NCBI GenBank assembly: GCA_039199225.1
Contig: JBCCSZ010000362.1
Coordinates: 1-7,018, forward strand
From: JBCCSZ01 sp039199225
Lineage (GTDB): Bacteria > Bacteroidota > Bacteroidia > Chitinophagales > Saprospiraceae
Reading direction: 5' to 3'
Length of the DNA: 7,018 nucleotides
Notes under the pieces: model-generated
Database searches by the model: none
The model's input: the letters and a program-made list of their open reading frames with translations, nothing else
What the model was told of the DNA's origin: nothing
Translations under genes and position numbers: made by a program
In this document: positions 1-6,259 of the stretch, piece by piece
Numbering within the stretch: the first letter of the stretch is position 1
How the letters are laid out: each line of letters opens with the position of its first letter

Positions 1-150
1 AGTCACCACGCCATGAAGAAGCTCACCATGCAATTTGTGGGTGTCAAAAAAGTAAGGATCACCTCCATCGGCCCTTTGCGTTTATCGACAGATGCCTTCA
101 GGGCCAAGTGGCTGCAAAAGGTGGAACGGTTGGGGCAGAAAAATTTATAG
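1..150 (+). CDS. C-terminal fragment of a flavodoxin-fold NAD(P)H-dependent oxidoreductase (partial, 5' end outside window)
   Basis: Reading frame 1 is open from the first base to a TAG at 148-150 and gives 49 residues, beginning SHHAMKKLTMQFVGVKKVRI and ending in KVERLGQKNL. The pattern (a helix, a 'FVGVKKVRITSIGPLRLST' strand-turn, then 'DAFRAKWLQKVERLG') resembles the end of the flavodoxin-like NAD(P)H:quinone/NAD(P)H oxidoreductase family (KefF/YwrO/MdaB-like). In that family this tail follows the last strand of the FMN-binding fold, and the proteins are soluble FMN enzymes that reduce quinones by two electrons. No FMN or NAD(P)H contact residue lies in this fragment, so the assignment rests on overall resemblance only. 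An internal ATG at 13 is not taken as a start, because the frame is open to the window edge. The gene converges on the YeeE/YedE block, with 44 nt between the two stop codons. Confidence 0.6.
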   Translation, partial: SHHAMKKLTMQFVGVKKVRITSIGPLRLSTDAFRAKWLQKVERLGQKNL

Positions 151-194
151 CTAAATCAATGCAAGGATTTGATTGCCAGCTTTTGTGCGATTTT

Positions 195-608
195 CTAATG
201 CGGCAAACGATCCCTCAATGCCCCATAGACAAAAGTTCCCAGCACCGCGCTGAGAATCACGACCAAGATGGTCCAAATACCGTGTCCCAGCAAAGTAAAC
301 AGCGGCCCCGGACAAGCGCCTGTCATAGCCCAACCTAGGCCAAAAATGGTGCCGCCACCGAGGTAGCGAATGATGGTTTGACGCTTTGGGGTAAAGGCGA
401 TCTCCTCCCCTTCCAGATTGCGGAGTCGGCTGCGTTTCAGCAGTGCAACCAAAATGGTACCCAGGATGACGGCCGTACCGATGATGCCGTACATGTGGAA
501 GCTTTCAAAGCGAAACATTTCCTGAATGCGAAACCAGGAGATGGCTTCTGACTTCGTCATTACGATGCCGAAAAGAATGCCTACACCAAAGTATTTTAAG
601 AATTTCAT
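195..608 (-). CDS. YeeE/YedE-family half protein, GACPGP type (DUF6691-like), probable subunit of a thiosulfate/sulfur-compound permease
   Basis: The 137-residue protein is almost all membrane-embedded, with hydrophobic segments near residues 3-18, 39-57, 83-97 and 109-130. The diagnostic motif is 'GLGWAMTGACPGPLFTLLG' at about 90-108, with the single cysteine C99. In the full-length YeeE family (about 350 residues, two pseudo-symmetric halves) conserved cysteines in such re-entrant loops bind and relay thiosulfate. This protein is about the size of one half and should pair with the product of the gene just upstream (10 nt away). 'TKSEAISWFRIQEMFRFESFHMYG' (18-41) is the typical N-terminal region of the short partner in Bacteroidota. 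ATG at 608 is the natural start, and the stretch before it is A-rich with no Shine-Dalgarno. The family is secure; thiosulfate as substrate is inferred from YeeE and could be another reduced sulfur species. Confidence 0.88.
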   Translation of the reverse strand: MKFLKYFGVGILFGIVMTKSEAISWFRIQEMFRFESFHMYGIIGTAVILGTILVALLKRSRLRNLEGEEIAFTPKRQTIIRYLGGGTIFGLGWAMTGACPGPLFTLLGHGIWTILVVILSAVLGTFVYGALRDRLPH

Positions 609-618
609 ATTGTGTTTT

Positions 619-1227
619 TTAGAGGCTCAAAATTTGTGGAAGGATCAGGAAGGTCATCAATAGTCCGCCGATGAAGAAGCCGATGACGGCGATCAGCGAA
701 GGGAGCTGCAGATTGGACAAGCCGCTGATGGCATGACCAGAAGTGCAACCGCCTGCCCAACGGGTGCCAAAGCCAATCATAAAGCCGCCCACGACCAATA
801 TGAGGAAGCCTTTGAGGGAAAAAAGTTGATTCATGGCAAATAACTCTATCGGAACGTAGCCATTGCCTTCTTCCAGGTTCTGTGGCGTTTTTATACCGAC
901 AGACTGTAGGTATTCCTGCGTAGATGCGGAAATCTGGACGGGCTCTGGACTTGATAGGAATTTTATAGCCAAAAAGCCACCTACAACTGCCCCTCCGATG
1001 AAAACTAGGTTCCAAATTTGGCCTTTCCAATTGTAGTTGAAAAATTCGAAGCGCTTGCCCGCTCCACCTATGGCGCACATGGTTCGCAGGTTGGAGGAAA
1101 CACCAAATTCTCCACCAAACCACAGAAGTAAAAACATCACGACGACAATCATAAAGCCGGAGATGGACCAATGCCAAGGTTGCTGGACCCATTCGAGCAG
1201 GCCGCCTGTTGCGGATAAAAAAATCAT
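619..1227 (-). CDS. YeeE/YedE-family half protein, GGCTSGH type, probable subunit of a thiosulfate/sulfur-compound permease
   Basis: The 202-residue integral membrane protein has hydrophobic segments at about 21-39, 71-91, 139-156 and 176-197. Key motifs are 'SSNLRTMCAIGG' (44-55, C51) and 'GFGTRWAGGCTSGHAISGL' (152-170, C161 followed by H165). The second is the classic YeeE/YedE signature, whose cysteine takes part in thiosulfate conduction in the structurally studied full-length YeeE. 'FFNYNWKGQIWNLVF' (62-76) between TM1 and TM2 is also characteristic of this subgroup. A polar loop of roughly 45 residues (92-137) lies between TM2 and TM3. ATG at 1227 places M1 just before the first helix. 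The stop lies 10 nt before the next half protein, so both should be one transcript and one transporter. A longer open frame on the same strand (605-1237) is an out-of-frame shadow lacking these motifs. Confidence 0.9.
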   Translation of the reverse strand: MIFLSATGGLLEWVQQPWHWSISGFMIVVVMFLLLWFGGEFGVSSNLRTMCAIGGAGKRFEFFNYNWKGQIWNLVFIGGAVVGGFLAIKFLSSPEPVQISASTQEYLQSVGIKTPQNLEEGNGYVPIELFAMNQLFSLKGFLILVVGGFMIGFGTRWAGGCTSGHAISGLSNLQLPSLIAVIGFFIGGLLMTFLILPQILSL

Positions 1228-1290
1228 GCTGATACACTTTTTGATAATGGAAAAACCACTTGCTGAAAATTCTATTGAACTACGGGTATT

Positions 1291-2313
1291 TTATTCCTTT
1301 TGGTGGAAGCCATGCAAATTTTGACTGGCGAAGGTTTTCGGAAATTCTTCCACTCCTGGAAAGCCCAATCGGATGTCTCGTCCATTAAACGGAATGTAGG
1401 CCGTACCAAAAATGTAGTCCCAAATGGCCAGCGTTATGCCAAAGTTGACCCCGCGCTGGCGGTCTTCTGGTAGGTCGTACGCATGATGCCAAATGTGCAT
1501 TTCCGGACTATTGAACAAATACTTCATAAGCGGCCCAAAAGCAAAAATACCCAATATTGTAGCACTACCAAAGAAAGAAGCCTTCAGGCCCAAACTACTT
1601 CCTTCCAACAGCTGGATGTCAAAGGCACCTAGGCTGATGGCCAGCCCGATCAATCCACCAAAAATTCCGCCGGTAACCCAGCCGGGAATACTGATGTTGG
1701 AATGGTTGTAATGACCTATTGCCAAGGTGAAAATATGGATGATGAAAAAGTCGTAAAGGCCGATGCCCATCAAAGCCAATGGGAGGTATTCAATGCTGCG
1801 ATAAACAACGTTTTCCATCCAGTGATAGCGCAGATGCGCCGCAAAACCCATTTGCTCTACAGAGTGGTGGACTTTGTGGAAGCGCCACAAAAATTCAAAG
1901 CGATGCAGCAGCCGGTGGGTCCACCATTGCACAAAGTCGCGCACGACAAAGCCCGTCAACAAAACCACCCACAGAGGCGCCGAACGCAGTGGATTCGATG
2001 ACTGTAAATCGAAGCCACTCACGGCCTTGATGTGGTCGTTGAAGGCATACACCACGACATCCGAAGCTGCATTGTAAATGATTAAAGAAAACAAGAAAAA
2101 ATTGAAAAACATATAAAAAAAATCCAGCCAGAAATCCTTCCGGAATCGCGCCTGTTCTTTTCGCCAAGGCGTCAATAATTCCAAGACAAAAAAGAAGGCG
2201 GAAACCAATAGCAACCAATAAAAGTAGTTGTGCCAGCCCGGATGGGTAATCTCGTGCCAGAGGTAAGAGGCATAGCCTTTATATCCATTGATTAAAACAT
2301 CTACATAATTCAT
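1291..2313 (-). CDS. Sterol desaturase / fatty acid hydroxylase family membrane di-iron oxygenase
   Basis: The 340-residue protein carries the three histidine clusters of the superfamily (FA_hydroxylase): 'HRLLH' (H133, H137), 'HKVHH' (H146, H149, H150) and 'HIWHH' (H273, H276, H277). Further histidines at H160, H164, H201 and H204 ('HYNHSN') are also of the family type. These ligate a di-iron centre on the cytoplasmic face of a membrane protein that hydroxylates or desaturates lipid chains, sterols or carotenoid-type substrates using O2. Hydrophobic segments lie near 30-48, 64-82, 112-128, 176-198, 211-230 and 246-266. All ligands are present, so it should be active. The substrate cannot be read from sequence; alkylglycerol mono-oxygenase-like, carotenoid or hopanoid/sterol modification are all possible. 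ATG at 2313 gives a sensible amphipathic N-terminus. The gene sits 97 nt after the SulP gene and 63 nt before the YeeE/YedE pair. Confidence 0.9.
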   Translation of the reverse strand: MNYVDVLINGYKGYASYLWHEITHPGWHNYFYWLLLVSAFFFVLELLTPWRKEQARFRKDFWLDFFYMFFNFFLFSLIIYNAASDVVVYAFNDHIKAVSGFDLQSSNPLRSAPLWVVLLTGFVVRDFVQWWTHRLLHRFEFLWRFHKVHHSVEQMGFAAHLRYHWMENVVYRSIEYLPLALMGIGLYDFFIIHIFTLAIGHYNHSNISIPGWVTGGIFGGLIGLAISLGAFDIQLLEGSSLGLKASFFGSATILGIFAFGPLMKYLFNSPEMHIWHHAYDLPEDRQRGVNFGITLAIWDYIFGTAYIPFNGRDIRLGFPGVEEFPKTFASQNLHGFHQKE

Positions 2314-2330
2314 CTTCTCAAAGTCATTTT

Positions 2331-2350
2331 TGTTTTAACACCTGTTTTAA
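2331..2350. repeat. Direct repeat TGTTTTAA x2, 12-bp period, in the leader of the desaturase gene
   Basis: TGTTTTAA occurs at 2331-2338 and again at 2343-2350, separated by CACC. The pair lies 18-37 bases upstream of the desaturase ATG (minus strand), in the 97-nt gap after the SulP gene. A short tandem of this kind could be an operator half-site pair or merely AT-rich low complexity. No good -33/-7 promoter pair accompanies it. Confidence 0.25.
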
Positions 2351-2410
2351 AATGCATTTGCGATCCTTGTCGCTTGTTGCGCTGTCAAAGCCCTTGGACC
2401 GCTTTTTCGA

Positions 2411-4132
2411 TCAGTTGTTTGTTTGTGTTGCATATTCCAAATAACGGTCGCCCGGTTTTTGGTCGTAATAATCCACGGCATTTTGGACCTGGTAGAAAAA
2501 TTTGTCTGTCCCCATTTTTTCCATGAATCCGGCCCTTTTCAATGCATCCCGAACCGGCCCTTTGACGTTGGCAAAAAACAGCTTGATGCCTTTTGATTCG
2601 GTATTCTGAACCAATGTTTCCAAAGTCCTCACGCCGCTACTGTCTATGTCGTTGATGCTGTCCGCCTCGATGATCAACAGGGCCAGCTCTGGGCCTTTCG
2701 CCGCCATCCACTCTTCTACCGTATCCAGAAAATACGCCACATTCGCGAAATACAAACGGGCATCGAAGCGGATGATTAATATTTCATTTCGGACTTCCAA
2801 CTGGTCAAATCGATTGACATTTTTATAGTGTATCTCTCCTGGGATTTTACCTAAAATGGCCATGTGTGGCCGGGTCGTCTGAAAGATGACCAATCCGATG
2901 GATAAGCCGACACCGATCAAAATACCTTCTTTGATGCCCAGCAATAGCGTTCCAACAAACGTTATGAGCAACATCCAAAAATCTGTCCGATTGGACTGCC
3001 ATAGATAACGCCATTCTTTTGGATCGATCAGGCCCAAAACGGAGACGATAATGACGGAGGCCAATATGGTATGTGGCAGGTAGAATAAATAGGGCGTCAA
3101 AAAAAACAGCGTCAGTGTGATGAAAGCTGCGCTGATGATGGCGGAAATACCTGTTTGTCCGCCTACTTGTTCGTTGATCGCTGTACGGGAGAAGGAGGCA
3201 CTGACGGAGAAGGTGCGAAACAAGGAGGCTCCTATGTTGGCCATACCCAAACCGATTAATTCCTGATTGGGGGAAATTCGATAGTCGTTGCGCTTGAATT
3301 GAACGCCTTTGGCAATGGCAGAAGATTCCATGATGCTGATAAAGGCAATCGTACCGGCAATCGGGAGCAATTCCATCACTTGTGTACTGCTCCATTCAGG
3401 AAGGGCAAAATAAGGAATGCCTTTTGGGATTTCGCCAATGACTCGAACACCTACTTGGTCCAAACCAAATCCCCATACCACCAAAATACCAAATAAAACG
3501 GCCAGCAACGGCCCTGGCACTCTACTGCGAAATCTTTTACTCAGCTTGATGATGACAATAGCTGCCAATCCAAGCAACAGAGTTGGCAGATTGACCTCCT
3601 CGATGTGCTGGCAGGCACTTTCAATGACCTTGTAGACATAGTTGCTGCTGTCGATCCGAATGCCCAATAAGTGCTTTAGCTGACTAAAACCAATGATCAA
3701 AGCGGCGGCAGCTGTAAAGCCGGTGATGATCGGTCGGGACAAGAAATTAACCAAAAAGCCCAGTCGAAAAACCCCCATGGTCAGCTGAATCAGCCCGACG
3801 CAAAGGGCCAAAAGGATGGCGAGCTGAATGTACTCGGCAGTTCCTTCTATGGCCAAGGTTCCCAATCCGGCAGCTACCAGCATGGAATCAAGCGCAACCG
3901 GGCCGACCATCAGATGGCGAGAAGTGCCGAAGATGACGTATAGGATCGGGGGAATGATGGCAGCATACAGTCCATAGATGGGCGGAAGTCCCGCAAGCAT
4001 GGCATAGGCCAATCCTTGCGGGATCAGTACCACTCCGACTGTCAAACCGGCCGATAGGTCGCCTTTCCACTGCAATTGGGTGTATTGCGGCAGCCAGGAA
4101 GTGATCGGCACGTTTTTATATAACCATTTCAT
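2411..4132 (-). CDS. SulP-family inorganic anion transporter with C-terminal STAS domain
   Basis: The 573-residue protein is normal for SulP (SLC26-like) transporters. Residues 1-420 form the membrane domain. The N-terminal signature 'GLTVGVVLIPQGLAYAMLAG' (29-48) continues into 'PPIYGLYAAIIPPILYVIFG' (50-69) and 'HLMVGPVA' (73-80). TM8-type 'FISIMESSAIAKG' (264-276) has the conserved acidic E269, and 'FSVSASFSRTAINEQVGGQT' spans 308-327. The STAS domain runs from about 440 to 555. Its nucleotide-binding/phosphorylation loop is 'INDIDSSGVRTLETL' (493-507), with D497 and S498 matching the DSSG of anti-sigma antagonists. SulP proteins carry sulfate, bicarbonate, chloride or dicarboxylates. Sulfate or a related oxyanion is favoured here only because YeeE/YedE genes follow. 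ATG at 4132 is directly abutted by GCGAAGGA, too close for a classical ribosome binding site. An mscS-like gene lies 70 nt upstream. Confidence 0.93.
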   Translation of the reverse strand: MKWLYKNVPITSWLPQYTQLQWKGDLSAGLTVGVVLIPQGLAYAMLAGLPPIYGLYAAIIPPILYVIFGTSRHLMVGPVALDSMLVAAGLGTLAIEGTAEYIQLAILLALCVGLIQLTMGVFRLGFLVNFLSRPIITGFTAAAALIIGFSQLKHLLGIRIDSSNYVYKVIESACQHIEEVNLPTLLLGLAAIVIIKLSKRFRSRVPGPLLAVLFGILVVWGFGLDQVGVRVIGEIPKGIPYFALPEWSSTQVMELLPIAGTIAFISIMESSAIAKGVQFKRNDYRISPNQELIGLGMANIGASLFRTFSVSASFSRTAINEQVGGQTGISAIISAAFITLTLFFLTPYLFYLPHTILASVIIVSVLGLIDPKEWRYLWQSNRTDFWMLLITFVGTLLLGIKEGILIGVGLSIGLVIFQTTRPHMAILGKIPGEIHYKNVNRFDQLEVRNEILIIRFDARLYFANVAYFLDTVEEWMAAKGPELALLIIEADSINDIDSSGVRTLETLVQNTESKGIKLFFANVKGPVRDALKRAGFMEKMGTDKFFYQVQNAVDYYDQKPGDRYLEYATQTNN

Positions 4133-4202
4133 TCCTTCGCAATTTAAGAACTTTTGAAAAGGCTATTTGTAACCCCGATCACATAATGGATGAAAATTGG
4201 GA

Positions 4203-5021
4203 TCAATCGCCGATAGGGCCAAGCTCGACGCCCTCGGAGTAAGCAACTTTTACCTTATTGCTATTGAAGGCTCGCTTGATTCGCTCTAAAATATCGAAGG
4301 TGGCATCCCAATAGTCGTCCGGATCGATGAAGGGACGGACGGCAATGATGATGTTGTGGCTGTCGTATTGCTCAATGCCGACCTGCGGCGCTGGGTCTTG
4401 CAGCACGTTGGGGGCCTCTTTCATGGATTCGAGAATGACCTCCTTGACGCGGGTAAAGCTCTCCTCGTAGGGCATCGTGACCTGCAGTTCGAGTCGTATG
4501 TGGCCCCTGGTAGAGAAATTGGTAATAATGCCATCGGTGACCTGCCCATTGGGAATGATGAGGGTTTTTTCGCCTGGCGTAATCAGGGTCGTATTGAAAA
4601 TCTGAATGCTCTGAACTTTGCCGAATTTATCAGAAATCTCTACCCAATCGCCCACCTTGTAAGGCTTGAAAAATACGATGGTGATGCCCGAGGCAAAATT
4701 TCCCAGGAAGCCTTGCAAGGCCAAACCGACCGCAAAGCCAGCGGCTGCTAAAACGGCCACGAGAGAAGACACCTCAAAGCCAATCATGGCAGCAGCAATC
4801 AAAATCACGACGAATTTTAGCCCTATTTCGAGTATGGAACCGAGAAAAGTAGCAATCTCAGGAGAGATTTTCGCCTTCATCAGAGCGGCATCTATCAGTT
4901 TGCTGACTCTTTTGACAAGCCACAGCCCTACAAAAAGTATGATGATGGCGATGAGCAGTTTGGGGATGAACACAACGGCCCAATCTGTAAAATCACTGAT
5001 GTATTGGTCAACTTTATCCAT
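4203..5021 (-). CDS. mscS: Small-conductance mechanosensitive channel, MscS family
   Basis: Read from ATG at 5021 the protein has 272 residues, close to the 286 of E. coli MscS. TM1 is about 14-36 and TM2 about 66-83. The pore helix TM3 is 'LAAAGFAVGLALQGFLGNFA' (91-110), with the alternating Gly/Ala packing and the LALQG segment of the family. The beta domain follows: 'SGITIVFFKPYKVGDWVEIS' (111-130), 'VQSIQIFNTTLITPGEKTLI' (136-155) and 'IPNGQVTDGIITNFS' (156-170). The C-terminal alpha-beta domain includes 'DDYWDATFDILERIKRAF' (235-252). It acts as a homoheptameric inner-membrane valve that releases solutes on hypo-osmotic shock. The frame extends 50 codons upstream to an ATG at 5171, but that extension (FFATEAQRLKIP...) is unlike any MscS N-terminus and the leader before 5021 is typically A-rich, so 5021 is preferred. 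Its tail (VKVAYSEGVELGPIGD) lacks the usual PFPQ-type barrel motif. Confidence 0.92.
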   Translation of the reverse strand: MDKVDQYISDFTDWAVVFIPKLLIAIIILFVGLWLVKRVSKLIDAALMKAKISPEIATFLGSILEIGLKFVVILIAAAMIGFEVSSLVAVLAAAGFAVGLALQGFLGNFASGITIVFFKPYKVGDWVEISDKFGKVQSIQIFNTTLITPGEKTLIIPNGQVTDGIITNFSTRGHIRLELQVTMPYEESFTRVKEVILESMKEAPNVLQDPAPQVGIEQYDSHNIIIAVRPFIDPDDYWDATFDILERIKRAFNSNKVKVAYSEGVELGPIGD

Positions 5022-5291
5022 TGGTAATTTTTTTGTGTTAATCGGCTGATTAAAATTGTCTGTACGCTGGCCGTAAAAGTAACTAAACCATTGAATGCTT
5101 GGAAGTTGCACAGGAATTTTCAGCCTTTGTGCTTCAGTTGCAAAAAAAGCAATGCTCCGGCGTTGTTCCAAACAAATCGGCTTTTTTTATTTCGGACAAG
5201 ATGTTTTTGTTGGAAACATTTAAACAGCCGCTTTATAAAAATAGAGTGTATATTTGGCCTGCTAAGATTTTTGGTCATTAAATTCGTATAA
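5022..5291. promoter_or_regulatory. Divergent intergenic region between mscS (-) and the UPF0114 gene (+)
   Basis: These 270 nt separate two divergently read genes and must hold promoters for both, including the possible promoter of the five-gene minus-strand block. On the minus strand a TACTTTTA (plus positions 5074-5081) is one base off the Bacteroidota -7 consensus TAnnTTTG, about 53 nt before the mscS ATG. No TTTG sits at the right distance upstream of it. A short hairpin TGTTT-7nt-AAACA lies at 5202-5218 without a U-tract. No RNA gene or riboswitch is recognisable. Confidence 0.45.
5249..5256 (+). promoter_or_regulatory. Candidate Bacteroidota -7 element (TATATTTG) for the UPF0114 gene
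   Basis: TATATTTG at 5249-5256 is a full match to TAnnTTTG, the -7 element recognised by the primary sigma factor of Bacteroidota. Transcription would begin near 5262, leaving about 30 nt of leader before the GTG at 5292. The -33 position lacks a clear TTTG; the nearest TTG/TTTG (5206-5212) is too far upstream, so the call is tentative. Confidence 0.4.
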
Positions 5292-5747
5292 GTGCTATCC
5301 AAAAGTAAATACTTGATGCTGCTGGCCGTAATCGGCATCTTCGGTCTGTCGTTGGCGAGCCTCGGCATCGGCTTGTATAAAACCTTTGCGGCTTTCAAAT
5401 ATATATTCACAGAAGGGCTACCCGATTCGGGCGATAAATCCTACCTACTGGGATTCATCGAAACGGTCGACTTGTTTTTGCTGGCAACCGTGTTTTACAT
5501 CATCGCCCTGGGTCTGTATGAGCTGTTCATTGATGCAGACATCAAAGTGCCGGCCTGGTTGGAGGTCAAGTCGATCGATGATTTAAAGGTCAAGCTCATC
5601 GTTGTGATCGTGATGACGCTGGCCGTATTGTTTCTCGGAAAAATCATTTCCTGGGATGGAAAATCCGATTTGATGGGCTTTGGCATCGCCATTGGAGCGG
5701 TTGTATTTTCCTTGAGTTATTTCATTGGTAAAAAGGAGAAAGAGTAA
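5292..5747 (+). CDS. UPF0114 / YqhA-family membrane protein
   Basis: The 151-residue protein has four predicted transmembrane segments at about 7-29, 57-80, 101-120 and 127-146. The family match rests on 'FIETVDLFLLATVFYIIALG' (55-74) running into 'LYELFI' (75-80), and on 'PAWLEVKSIDDLKVKLIVVI' (87-106). This Trp-Leu, Asp-Asp-Leu-Lys pattern is characteristic of YqhA/UPF0114. The function of the family is unknown. The start is GTG at 5292, immediately preceded by an in-frame TAA (5289-5291), so the frame cannot extend further. An ATG at codon 9 (5316) is possible but would cut into the first helix ('SKYLMLLAVIGIF'), so GTG is preferred. The gene is divergent from mscS, and both encode small inner-membrane proteins, but no functional link is known. 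No clear terminator follows the TAA at 5745-5747. Confidence 0.88.
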   Translation: MLSKSKYLMLLAVIGIFGLSLASLGIGLYKTFAAFKYIFTEGLPDSGDKSYLLGFIETVDLFLLATVFYIIALGLYELFIDADIKVPAWLEVKSIDDLKVKLIVVIVMTLAVLFLGKIISWDGKSDLMGFGIAIGAVVFSLSYFIGKKEKE

Positions 5748-6259
5748 ATTTGCTTTGTCTGGCACTGAAGGAATTCTCACCTCTAGCTGTCAGTGTTCTA
5801 TAGACGAAGGAGGTTTTGGGATGCATCTTCCAAGCTCGTTGGAGCAGTTTCCCTTTCAGATGCCTTTGGTTGCTTCCTTGGGTGGAAAAGGATTGTATAA
5901 TTTCTCTTGGCGGATGGTACTAGCCTGGTAAAAGTTGAGCCTGCAAAGTTTATTGTTTCTCTTAAAAAGACTTCCAAAAGGAGTTTCCAAAAATTTTGGC
6001 CTTTTCATATAGCTATCAACATCTACGCTATCCAAGGAATTGATCCAAGTACTTTTGGTACATGCCTCCTACCCTTTCATAAGATTAGCTTTTAGAAATC
6101 TCTCAGTCTCCTAGCTTAATGATTTTTGAAAAAAATAATTTTGAGAAGAAAATTTTAAATGAGTAGAAAATATTTCTGTTTAATACTAGCAGATTTTTAT
6201 TAGAATCAAATAAATTTTGGCTCGATGAGGTGATAAATCCAGGTGGGCTACTCTCCTCT
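5748..6259. other. 512-nt stretch without a convincing gene; possible gene remnants and an AT-rich segment
   Basis: No recognisable gene lies here. The first part (about 5760-6095) has coding-like base composition. A plus frame from TTG 5907 to TAG 6095 gives 62 residues. The antisense minus frame with the same codon boundaries is also open, from about 6078 down to a TGA near 5854. That antisense frame includes 'DSYMKRPKFLETPFGSLFKR'. A second minus frame covers about 5928 down to 5725. None has a known motif or a credible start, so they may be chance or decayed sequence. The second part (about 6115-6220) is strikingly AT-rich, with runs of A and T. A 13-nt inverted repeat CCAAAAATTTTGG is at 5987-5999, with an unpaired centre too small for a hairpin. 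I see no tRNA, intact IS end or strong terminator. Confidence 0.5.

Noticed and set aside
154..174. Hairpin AATCAA-9nt-TTGATT between the convergent stops at 150 and 195, considered as a bidirectional terminator
   Set aside because: The stem is only six mostly A-T pairs, the loop is nine bases, and there is no T-run on either side, so it is too weak to call.
605..1237. 210-residue minus-strand open frame overlapping the larger YeeE/YedE gene
   Set aside because: It is rich in Arg, His, Trp and Cys, has no membrane pattern or motif, and overlaps a frame with clear YeeE/YedE signatures; it is a frame shadow.
2847..3395. 182-residue minus-strand open frame inside the SulP gene
   Set aside because: It is an out-of-frame shadow of the SulP coding sequence with His/Arg/Ser-rich composition and no recognisable domain.
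4133..4140. GCGAAGGA before the SulP ATG as a Shine-Dalgarno site
   Set aside because: It touches the start codon with no spacer, so it cannot pair with 16S rRNA in the usual geometry; probably coincidence.
4356..5049. Two plus-strand open frames of 131 and 127 codons antisense to mscS
   Set aside because: They lie wholly or nearly wholly opposite a well-supported MscS gene and show no family resemblance.
5139..5155. TTGC-A7-GCAA hairpin in the divergent region as a terminator or regulatory stem
   Set aside because: The stem is only four base pairs and lies far from any gene end; not supported.
5022..5171. 50-codon N-terminal extension of the mscS frame to an ATG at 5171
   Set aside because: The extension has no MscS-like helix or signal peptide, runs through the AT-rich leader, and would take up most of the divergent promoter region. 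The protein from 5021 has the normal length and N-terminus.
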